Part shown: positions 36,985 to 48,100 of the stretch, in pieces
How positions within the stretch are numbered: the stretch's first letter is position 1
Layout of the letters: each line of letters begins with the position of its first letter
Assembly: GCA_950097015.1 (NCBI GenBank)
Contig: CATNEN010000001.1
Coordinates: forward strand, 2,220,001-2,284,000
Source: Macrostomum hystrix
Lineage: Eukaryota; Platyhelminthes; Macrostomidae
Direction of reading: 5' to 3'
DNA length: 64,000 bases
Notes under the pieces: generated by a model
The model's input: the letters and a program-made list of their open reading frames with translations, nothing else
Databases searched by the model: none
What the model was told of the DNA's origin: nothing
Program-made: the position numbers and the translations under genes

Positions 36985-37600
36985 CTTCTCAATAAGTCTA
37001 TCTCTGCCTGTCCATCTTCACTTTTCTGTCTCTACCTGTCTAACTCTACCTGTCTGTCTCTACCTGTCTGTCTCTACCTGTCTGTCTCTACCTGTCTGTC
37101 TCTACCTGTCTGTCTCTACCTGTCTGTCTCTACCTGTCTGTCTCTTCCTGTCTGTCTCTACCTGTCTGTCTCTACCTGTCTGTCTCTACCTGTCTGTCTC
37201 TACCTGTCTGTCTCTACCTGTCTGTCTCTACCTGTCTGTCTCTTCCTGTCTGTCTCTACCTGTCTGTCTCTACCTGTCTGTCTCTACCTGTTTGTCTCTA
37301 ACTGTCTGTCTCTACCTGTCTGTCTCTACCTGTCTGTCTCTACCTGTCTGTCTCTATCTGTCTGTCTCTACCTGTCTGTCTCTACCTGTCTGTCTCTACC
37401 TGTCTGTCTCTACCTGTCTGTCTCTACCTGTCTGTCTCTACCTGTCTGTCTCTACCTGTCTGTCTCTACCTGTCTGTCTCTACCTGTCTAACTCTAACTG
37501 TCTGTCTCTACCTGTCTGTCTCTACCTGTCTGTCTCTACCTGTCTGTCTCTACCTGTCTAACTTTAACTGTCTGTCTCTAACTGTCTGTCTTTAACTGTT
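36985..37600. repeat. 14-bp tandem repeat downstream of SMARCB1
   Basis: Unit TCTCTACCTGTCTG, about 40 copies, with CTTCC and CTAAC variants at the edges. Open frames of the LSLPVC type are repeat translation. Confidence 0.95.
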
Positions 37601-38189
37601 ACATTGTCAGTGTATCTCAAATAGTTTTAAGTATCTATGTTTAACTGTTTATATGCATGTCAGTTTATATTTGTTGGTATTTAACTGTAGGCATTTCTGT
37701 CAGTGTTTTTGTGAAGCCAGTTTTTTGTTTCTTTGATTGTTTGCTAATAGGCAAATATATTTATTATTCATTGTTTGTCCCTTTCTGTAAATCATTTTTA
37801 GTATAGTTTACAAAAAAGTGTTATATTCCCTAGTTCATATTGCACGAATATAAGCTCTTTAGTTGTAAAACTTACTAGTAGTAATTTATTTTGTTTAAAT
37901 GTTCAGTATGTTTGGTCCATTGTTTTTTATTGTGTAAATTCAAGTAAAATTGTGTTGAATGATGCTAATCGCTTACATTTAACATCTTATGCTCACGCTA
38001 AGAACTTGTTAAAAGGCTGATAATTAATGAGTCAATAAGTTTTGTAATCCCTAAAATCTTGTCCCATTTTATTATCATTTATTGGAATGCACAGTTAATT
38101 ACAATGTCATTTTATAATTTTAGTTTTATTCCAACCAGCTTGGTTCTGTGCAACAGTTGTTTTTAGTTTTGTCATTCTCTTATTAATTG
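37601..38189. other. AT-rich spacer, no gene seen
   Basis: Unique sequence between two arrays; nothing else supported. Confidence 0.4.
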
Positions 38190-38905
38190 TTAGTCAATAG
38201 ATCTGGTTTTGTAGTCAATAGATCTGGTTTTGTAGTCAATAGAACTGGTTTGGTAGTCAATAGATCTGGTTTTGTAGTCAATATATCTGGTTTGGTAGTC
38301 AATAGATCTTGTTTGGTAGTCAATATATATGGTTTAGTAGTCAATAGATCTGGTTTGGTAGTCAATAGATCTGGTTTTGTAGTCAATATATATGGTTTAG
38401 TAGTCAATAGATCTGGTTTGGTAGTCAATAGATCTGGTTTTGTAGTCAATAGATCTGGTTTGGTAGTCAATAGATCTGGTTTGGTAGTCAATAGATCTTG
38501 TTTGGTAGTCAATATATATGGTTTAGTAGTCAATAGATCTGGTTTGGTAGTCAATAGATCTTGTTTGGTAGTCAATATATATGGTTTAGTAGTCAATAGA
38601 TCTGGTTTGGTAGTCAATAGATCTTGTTTGGTAGTCAATATATATGGTTTAGTAGTCAATAGATCTGGTTTGGTAGTCAATAGATCCGGTTTTGTAGTCA
38701 ATAGATCTGGTTTGGTAGTCAATAGATCTGGTTTGGTAGTCAATAGATCTGGTTTGGTAGTCAATAGATCTGGTTTTGTAGTCAATAGATCTTGTTTAGT
38801 CAATAGATCTGGTTTTGTAGTCAATAGATCTGGTTTTGTAGTCAATAGATCTGGTGTGGTTGTCAATAGATCTGGTGTGGTTGTCAATAGATCTAATTTA
38901 GAAAT
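38190..38905. repeat. 21-bp tandem repeat, about 34 copies
   Basis: The 21-bp unit contains TAGTCAATAGATCTGGTTTG. ATATATATGG and AGATCTTGTTTGG variants alternate in regular groups. It is open on both strands because the period is a multiple of 3. Confidence 0.95.
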
Positions 38906-39031
38906 CGAAGTAATGCTGTAGGCCTTCTGTTTTTTAAGTTAAATATAATTGAGATAATTTTTCCGGCTTGTTAATCAGATCTATTTTTATGCTCTTACCT
39001 CCACATGAAAATCTTAGTTAGCTATTTGTCG

Positions 39032-39338
39032 GTTGTAGCCTTTTAGTTGGAGCGTCCGACCCACGACTTAAAGGTCGGGGGTTCGATTCCTGACTCCACT
39101 GGAACAATTTGTGTCCTTTTGCAAGACACTTCACTCTGCATTACTTCATTTCACCCAGCTGTTAAATGGGCACCAGCATTCGCTGGGGTAATTAAGGGTG
39201 GGTGTGGCGTCCCTCCTCAGTCCATGGACTGAACAGCCTGTACGCAGCCTTAAGATATGCCGCACAATAGCTACCACTGTGCTGTGGGCTGTACATCTTC
39301 CCCAATTAGGGCAGGTGTAATCAATTATTATTATCATT
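39032..39338 (+). mobile_element. SINE family 1, full-length copy upstream of TRPC4AP
   Basis: Head CCCACGACTTAAAGGTCG and GGGTTCGATTCC, core CACTTCACTCTGCATTACTT and CAGCTGTTAAATGGGCACC, palindrome CAGTCCATGGACTG (39218-39231), end GTGTAATCAATTATTATTAT. It ends about 130 bp before the TRPC4AP start codon. Confidence 0.88.
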
Positions 39339-39466
39339 GATATTATAAAGCATTATAATTTTATGATTAATCTGCCTTCAATTTCAGCCGCATCTAATCC
39401 CAGGATCAGAGCTCGAAGGTATTAATAGTATTTCCTAAGACTAGAATTCAGCCAGCCACACTAAAG

Positions 39467-42400
39467 ATGCAACCGAATTCATCACGCGTAGAAGCCGTGC
39501 ACTACAATTTTCGGCCAATCAATGTTGCTCGCCTAGTTCAATTGCGTTCAACATTCGGTTTCGGATTGAATCGCTTGTCAGATGTGAGTTTGATGATTGA
39601 GTAGCTCACTGATGTAAATGTTGTCAGCGTTAGTTGGGGTAAATACTTGGGGTGGGTGTAGCGACCTCTACAGTCCATGGACTGAATTTTCATATCCAAG
39701 GCTTGTCAAAAGTGGGGGTTAGTGTCAGAGCGGTTAATGCGTTTGCCACTCGCACTAAGGTCCCTGAGCTCGATTCTCCGGCGAGACTTGAGAGTCGTGA
39801 GAAGGCTTGGAGGCTTGTGTTGCAATTTACGCCATTGCGGGCCAACCTCCAAGGCGCAGTGAGAGTGTACACTGCCTGAGGATGAGAAACTCAGGGCAGA
39901 TGTACACACCTGTGTGAGCGTGTGCCTGCGTACAGCATCTGTGAGCGTGTGTGCTCAGGAGTCAGCGGAATGGGCAGAATTGCCTCCTCGCTGGCTGCGG
40001 GTCTAGCGTAACCAAATGATGTGCCAATACCCGTATCCCTTCAGCAATTATCATTATTATTACTAGCCAAAAGTTGACTAGGAATCGAACTCCTGACCTA
40101 TGTTCCACTCTTGCCTAAGTCTAACCTTTAATCCCAACCATCTCATTATTGGTTTAAAGATACCGCGAGCATTTCTGCATCACAAGCAGAACCAGCTGCA
40201 GGAGATGGTCTACAACCCGGCTTATTGCGATCCGGATTTGCCGCAGCAGCAGCAGCAGCAGCAGCAGCGACGACAGGTGTCACAGAACAGTCGCCAGAGC
40301 CAGCACCAGCAGCAGTTGAGGCAACAGCAGCAGCAGCAGCTAACATTGCGCAGTCTAATGGCAGATCTGAGGGCTGCACATCAGATTAAACGTCTCGAGC
40401 GAGCCTGGCTAGTTGACATGCGCTACGGAGCTCTGGTTGGCTATCAGCTGACATCGCCAGCTGTGACTGGCGGACTGCACTTGCCTTTGTATTTGCAGCA
40501 CTTCGCTAAACGATGCATGCCAGACTCTGGGGCTAGTCTTAGCCCCACCATGCTTCTGCGTAGTTTCATTGCTCAGGGCGGCGTTCAGGTAAGATTAAAC
40601 TGATGTGGGGATCTGGGTAGATTGATTTATGAGATTAGGGATCCAGGTGATTGATGTGGGAAATTAGGGATCTGCCTGGATTGAATTGGGAGATTAGGGA
40701 TCCAGGTGATTGATGTGGGAAATTAGGGATCTGCCTGGATTGAATTGGGAGATTAGGGATCCAGGTGATTGAAGTGGGAAATTAGGGATCTGGGTGGATT
40801 GAATTGGGAGATTAGGGATCTGGGTGGAATGATGTGGGAGATTAGGGATCAGGGTGGATTGATGTGGGAGATTAGGGATCTGGGTGGATTGATGTGGGAG
40901 ATTAGGGATCTGGGTGGATTGATGTGGGAGATTAGGGATCTGGGTGGATTGATGTGGGATATTAGGGATCTGGGTGGAATGATGTGGGATATTAGGAATC
41001 TGGGTGGATTGATGTAGGAGATTAGGGATCTGGGTGAATTGATTTATGAGATTAGGGATTTGGGTGGATTGAATTGGGAGATTAGGGATCAAGGTGATTG
41101 GTTTGGGAGATTAGGGATCAAGGTGATTGGTTTGGGAGATTAGGGATCTGGGTTGATTGATGTGGGAGATTCGGGATCTGGGTGGAATAATGTGGGGGAT
41201 TCGGGATCTGGGTGGAATGATTTGGGGGATTATGGATCTGGGTGGATTGGTGTGGGAGATTCGGGATCTGGGTGGAATGATGTGAGGGATTTTGGATCTG
41301 GGTGGATTGGTGTGGGAGATTCGGGATCTGGGTGGAATGATGTGGGAGATTATGGATCTGGGTGGATTGGTGTGCCAGGAGATTATGGATCTGGGTGGAT
41401 TGGTGTGGGAGATTAGGGATCAAGGTGATTGGTGTGGGATATTAGGTATCTAGGTGGATTGATGTGGGAGAATCTGGATCTGGGTGGATTGATGTGGGAG
41501 ATTAGGGATCAGGGTGGATTGATGTGGGATATTAGGTATCTGGGGGGATTGATGTGGGAGAATAGGGATCTAGATAGGTGGCTTTAGGTAAGTTTTGATC
41601 TTGGTGGCTGGGTAAATTGGAAAAAGTAGAGTAAGCTGAAGCATAAGCTGTAATGCATGAAAAATATAAGAGATATTATACTATACTTATACTATACTTA
41701 TACTATAAGAGAATATGTTAAAACTTGCCTGAAATTGACTGTTTCACATAATCGATGATTTTATAGCAACGGATTGTTTTTTCACATTCGCTTTGTAGTT
41801 ACTGCGGCAGATTCTTATCTATGACAGCTTGGATTCCTCCGTTGTATTTCTGCGACGACCAGAGGCGGGTAGGTGACTATCTGAGATCCTGTAATCACTA
41901 TCTGAGATCCTGTAATCACTATCTAAGATATCCTGTAATCACTATCTAAGATATCCTGTAATCACTATCTAAGATATCCTGTAATCACTATCTAAGATAT
42001 CCTGTAATCACTATCTAAGATATCCTGTAATCACTATCTAAGATATCCTGTAATCACTATCTAAGATATCCTGTAATCACTATCTAAGATATCCTGTAAT
42101 CACTATCTAAGATATCCTGTAATCACTATCTAAGATATCCTGTAATCACTATCTAAGATATCCTGTAATCACTATCTAAGAAATCCTGTAATCACTATCT
42201 AAGATATCCTATAATCACTTTCTAATATCCTGTAATAACTTTTTAAGATCCTGTAATGACTATCTAAGATATCCTGTAATCACTATCTAATATCCTGTAA
42301 TAACTTTTTAAGATCCTGTAATGACTATCTAAGATATCCTGTAATCACTATCTAAGAAATCCTGTAATCACTATCTAAGATATCCTGTAATCACTTTCTA

Positions 42401-45159
42401 ATATCCTGTAATAACTTTTTAAGATCCTGTAATGACTATCTAAGATATCCTGTAATCACTATCTAATATCCTGTAATAACTTTTTAAGATCCTGTAATCA
42501 CGATCTAAGATGTCCTGCAATCACTATCTAATATCCTGTAATAACTTTTTAAGATCCTGTAATGACTATCTAAGATATCCTGTAATCACTATCTAATATC
42601 CTGTAATCACTATCTAATATCCTGTAATCACGATCTAAGATGTCCTGTAATCACAATCTTTAAGATCCTTTCACCAGTTACCTTTAAAATCAAGTACCAC
42701 TAAACCTTGACAGATGTAAGCCAGTTCCTCCGCTGCAAAGGTCAGCTAATGGACCTATTGTGTCGCCTAATCATCTACAAGTGTCAATTTGGCAATGCGG
42801 ACAGCATCGGACTGTCTGTGTTAGATTCTCTGACTAGCGGGCCAGCTGGTTATGAGCTAATTAACTACCTATTCATTTGCACCGGCGTCAATGTACTCTA
42901 CAGCGGAGCTATTCAATTATTGGAAGATATTTTCCAGCACGGAAACGGCGCCTTCTTGTTGAATCGGGTGCCCAGATTAGATAAGCTGGTGCAATGCTAT
43001 ACAGATGATCAACTGGTGCATTTCACCAGGATTCTAACACTGGCTCTATCGGATGCTGATCAGACTTCTGATAGGCCTGGTGGACTGTTGCAGGTACTTG
43101 GCACTTGGTATTTCTTTAATCGATTTTCATCTTCTAACCGTATCATCTCATTTTCTAACATAATATTACGAGTAGCTTCTCATTCTCTCATCTCAATCTC
43201 TATCTCTATCTCAATTATGTTCATATCTCATATAAATATAATATCAGTCTCTTCGCATATCGTATTAGACTCTCACTCACTATCTTCTATGTATTTCTCC
43301 ACATCCCATATTAATATCTCCCCGTCTTACATCAATCTTTCCCTAACTCATATCATTCTCCCCCCATATAATATCAATCTCTCCTTATCTAACATGAATC
43401 TCTCCTTATTCCGTATCAAAAAATCCCTGTCTAATATCAATCTCCCCTCGTCTTATATCAATCGCTCCTTGTCTCATACCAATATTTCTATTATCTTCCA
43501 ATATCAATCTCTCCGCATCTTATATCAATCTCCCCCATCTTACGTCAATTTCCCCCCATCTTATATCAATCTCCCCCCATCTTATATCAATCTCCCCCCA
43601 TCTTATATCAATCTCCCCCCATCTTATATCAATCTCTCCCCATCTTATATCAATTTCCCCCATCTTATATCAATTTCCCCCATCTTATATCAATTTCCCC
43701 CATCTTATATCAATCTCCCCCATCTTACGTCAATTTCCCCCCATCTTATATCAATCTCCCCTCATCTTATATCAATTTCTCCCCATCTTATATCAATTTC
43801 CCCCCATCTTTTATCAATATCCCCCCATCTTTTATCAATTTCCCCCATCTTATATCAATCTCCGCCCATCTTATATCAATTCCCCCCATATTTTATCAAT
43901 CACCCCCATCTTATATCAATCTCTCCCCATCTTATATCAATCTCTCGCCATCTTATATCAATCTCTCTCCATCTTATATCAATTTCCCCCCATCTTATAT
44001 CAATCTCTCCCCATCTACTATCCATTCCCCCCCATCTTATATCAATCTCTCCCCATCTTATATCAATCTCTCCCCATCTTATATCAATTTCCCCCCATCT
44101 TTTATCAATCTCTCCCCATCTACTATCCATTCCCCCCCATCTTATATCAATCTCTCCCCATCTTATATCAATCTCTCCCCATCTTATATCAATTTCCCCC
44201 CATCTTTTATCAATATCCCCCCATCTTTTATCAATTTCCCCCATCTTATATCAATCTCCGCCCATCTGATATCAATTCCCCCCATATTTTATCAATCACC
44301 CCCATCTTATATCAATCTCTCCCCGTCTTATATCAATCTCTCCCCATCTTATATCAATCTCTCCCCGTCTTATATCAATCTCTCCCCATCTTATATCAAT
44401 CACCCCCATCTTATATCAATCACGCCTCATTCCGTATCAATATATCCCTAACTAATATCGATCTATTTAAACTTATCCGTGTGCTCAACTGTCTTAAAAA
44501 TCAACAACTCAGGCACAACCGCAGCAGCAGCAGCAGCAGCCGGATCATCAAGCTCCAGCCAGCCGTAGCAAGCGAATCAGCGCGACTAGCGCGCCGATCT
44601 GCAGCCCGCGCGAGAGTAACCTAGATTACCTGCTAGCCTGTCAGCAGTTCCTACCTCGCATGGTGGCCCTGTTGAAGTCCATGGCTGTGCGGTGCATTCC
44701 GCGCTATCGCGGCCAGAATACGGAGAGTGAAAACTGGCTAACCTGGATCGATCGCGTCCTTGACAACGCCATCATTGCTGGCAGTCTGCCGCCCGGCTCA
44801 GCTCCGCCGCCGCCTGCGGTCGGCGACGTGATTGCGCTGCAGGGCGACGATGAAGTGTTCGGCAGTTACAACCGACCGCCTGCTCCTGCTGCACTGCTGC
44901 CAGTGTCCCTGTTTGACCGACCGATGTCGTTCGCTTTGTATCGCTGCAACCAGCTCAACAATCTGGTGTCGCTGTGCTACGTGTTCAGCCTGTTGCTAGG
45001 CGGTCGTCAGCGACGTCGAGTTCAGCGTCGCTTAGCCGAGCTGCGATTTGCTCCGGCTCTGCAGGAACTGTTCGACATGTTCCTGTGGCGGTGTCACGCA
45101 GCCAACAGTGCGCAAGAAGATGGCGCTAGGGATGCAGCTCTTGCAGCTTTGCTCATGCC

Positions 45160-45192
<33 letters not shown>

Positions 45193-48100
45193 ACAGCAGC
45201 CGCAGCCGCAGCCGCAACAGCAGGTATGATAATAATAATTATTATTATCATTTAGACGTTTTTAATCTCTCGCACCAAGGTCCTTGAGTTCGATTCCGCG
45301 ACGAGGCCCCATTTATTTGGGGCATAGCCGCGAAGAGAAGTCTTCCAAGCCACAGTAGAGTGTACACTGCCTGACAATGAGAAAGTCTAAGCAGATGTAC
45401 ACACCTGTGTGAGCGTGTGCCTGCGTACAATCTCTGTGGGTGAGTGTGTGCTCAGGAGTCAGCGAAATGGGCAGAATTGCCTCCTCGCTGGCTGCGGGTC
45501 TAGTGTCACCAATTGATGTGACATTTCCCGCAGCTCTCCTGAATTTATCGTGATTACCCCGATTCTGAAAGCTGCGTACAACCTGTTCAGTCCATGGACT
45601 GATTGGATTCCCATATTACAGGTAGAGTGAACTGGAGGGTTTACTGTGCTAAATAGCGAAATACATACGGGAACTGTGAGAATAGGAAAATTATTTCTGT
45701 CCTCGCGGACGCATACTATTTATGTTAATCACAACATGTTATGCTATGTTATGGCACAATGGTGCCAATTCGGTACAAAAAGCTATGCTCCAGCGCTTTC
45801 ATTTAGTTGCCATTTAGTTTTTAGGGGCATTTTTTTCGCATGACTAGGTAGGTGCATTTGAGCACAGGAGGTAGCTATGCAGAAACAGAAGCAGTAATTA
45901 TTTTATTGTCTGGGTGTGCCAAATGGCCCAGTTGTACTGCAGGCGAGAATGGCATAGTTGTTGTTAAACTGTGCTAATTATGCAAAATAGGACAATGTGG
46001 TAGATTTGGGCCTAAAAAAGATACTTATTTCCTATTTGAGTAGTTTAGAATCAATATGTAGATTTGCGTATCGAACATCCGACCTTCAAATCTTAAGTAA
46101 GACGCTTATAACCACTAGGCAACTACAAGGGCGGATAGCTCAGTCAGTACGGTGTCGGACTCTGGATCAGATGGTCCTGGGTTCGACTCCCGACCTAGTC
46201 TAGAACTATTCGTGCAGCCTTTGGCAAGCTGCTTTGCCCTGATGTGCACACAGTCTACTCAGCTGCAAATGAGTACCGACATTTCGTCGGGTAATAATAA
46301 TTCCGGCTGGCATAGAATAAAGCAGTTCTGTGGGGCAATTCAGTGGGGTTTGGATGCTGCCGATATGTTTGGAAAAATATATTCCATTGCTGACACGCGG
46401 CTGTCAACCGGTGTCCAAGAGAGCCGGGTGGTACAATAGGTGTGCAGTCCTCACCTGCTAGTGTGCCTGACACACAACACCTGCACTGGCCCTTGGGTCT
46501 AGTGTCAATTATTATTATTAGGCAGACGCACCTACTGCATGTTTTTCAGGCTTAAGCCATAACATTATTAAGAAACCATGAGATTTCTATAAACCATACC
46601 TTGCCTATTTGAGTATTAGAAGCAACATGTAGTTAGTCTACGCAAATGGAGCTTGTGAGATAACTGTGATAGAAGCTTGTTGCTTTTGAAAGCTTGTAGG
46701 TTTGAGATTGTGATTGACTGGTAATACATTTTAAAGTCTATGTGATAATTTTTTTATGTTGGTGTGACTTGACCAGAGACTGAGAGACTGAAGTGAGATT
46801 TTAAGAGACTGAAGTGAGATTGTGAGACACTGAAGTGAGATTGTGATAGACTGAATTGAGATTGTGAGACACTGAAGCGAGATTTTCAGAGACTAAAGTG
46901 AGATTGTGAGACACTGAAGCGAGATTTTGTGACACTGAAGTGAGATTGTGAGACACTGAAGAGAGATTGCGAGACACTGAAGTGAGATTTTGAGAGACTG
47001 AAGTGAGATTGTGAGACACTGAAGCGAGATATTTTGATAAAACAATGAACAAGCCAGCTCATTGCTTTTCACCTGACCACCCACTCGACCGCAGCTGTGT
47101 GAATGCGCGCCCGAGGTGGCAATCAAAATCCAGCTGCTGCGCCTTATTCACTCGTTCTGCGATCACGCCAATTGGGCTCATCGCCGCCTGTTGCTATGCC
47201 AATCTGAATTAGCCGAATTGCGCTGCATCAATGCCAGCTTACCTGCTGGCGATCGAATCGACGGACTGAGCAGCATCGATCGGTCGCTGATGTGCCGCAA
47301 ACAGCCGGGCTTGCTAATACGCATGGTTCAGGTGTTGCAATGCGAGCCGTCGACTAGTACCTTCAGATTCTGGCTAGCTAGAGCTGTGGAATCTTACCTG
47401 AGATGCCAGGGAGCCTATTGCGATCAGGTAAGATTCTGGTTGGCTTCTGTGTTTCTGTAGATTCGATTTCTGTTTGTGTAAATTGGAGTTTAGTTTCTGT
47501 AGATTGGAATTCAGTTTCTGTAGATAGGGTTTGAGTTTCTGTAGATTAGGTTTTAGTTTCTGTAGATTGGGTTTGAGTTTCTGTAGATTGGGTTTGAGTT
47601 TCTGTAGATTGGGTTTGAGTTTCTGTAGATTGGGTTTGAGTTTCAGTAGATTCGATTTCTGGTTCTTTAGATTACATTTCAGGTTCTGTAGATTACATTT
47701 CAGGTTCTGTAGATTGGATTTCAGTTTCTGTAGATTGGATTTCAGTTTCTGTAGATTACATTTCAGGTTCTGTAGATTACATTTCAGGTTCTGTAGATTA
47801 CATTTCAGGTTCTGTAGATTACATTTCTGGTTCTGTAGATTACATTTCTGGTTCTGTAGATTACATTTCTGGTTCTGTAGATTACATTTCAGTTTCTGTA
47901 GATTACATTTCTGGTTCTGTAGATTACATTTCAGTTTCTGTAGATTACATTTCAGGTTCTGTAGATTACATTTCAGGTTCTGTAGATTACATTTCAGGTT
48001 CTGTAGATTACATTTCTGGTTCTGTAGATTACATTTCTGGTTCTGTAGATTACATTTCTGGTTCTGTAGATTACATTTCAGTTTCTGTAGATTACATTTC

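Noticed and set aside
38183-38921. 234 and 244-residue frames on opposite strands
   Set aside because: Again a 21-bp array open on both strands.
40601-41578. Interstitial telomere repeat (TTAGGG)
   Set aside because: TTAGGG occurs once per 30-bp unit inside an unrelated sequence, never in tandem.
43094-44269. C-terminal 390 residues of the exon-4 open frame
   Set aside because: Read-through past the exon-4 donor into repeat; homology to TRPC4AP stops at the donor and resumes in exon 5.
46135-46205. tRNA-Gln gene
   Set aside because: A and B boxes are good, but the acceptor stem does not pair and the sequence continues into a SINE body with an ATT-rich tail.
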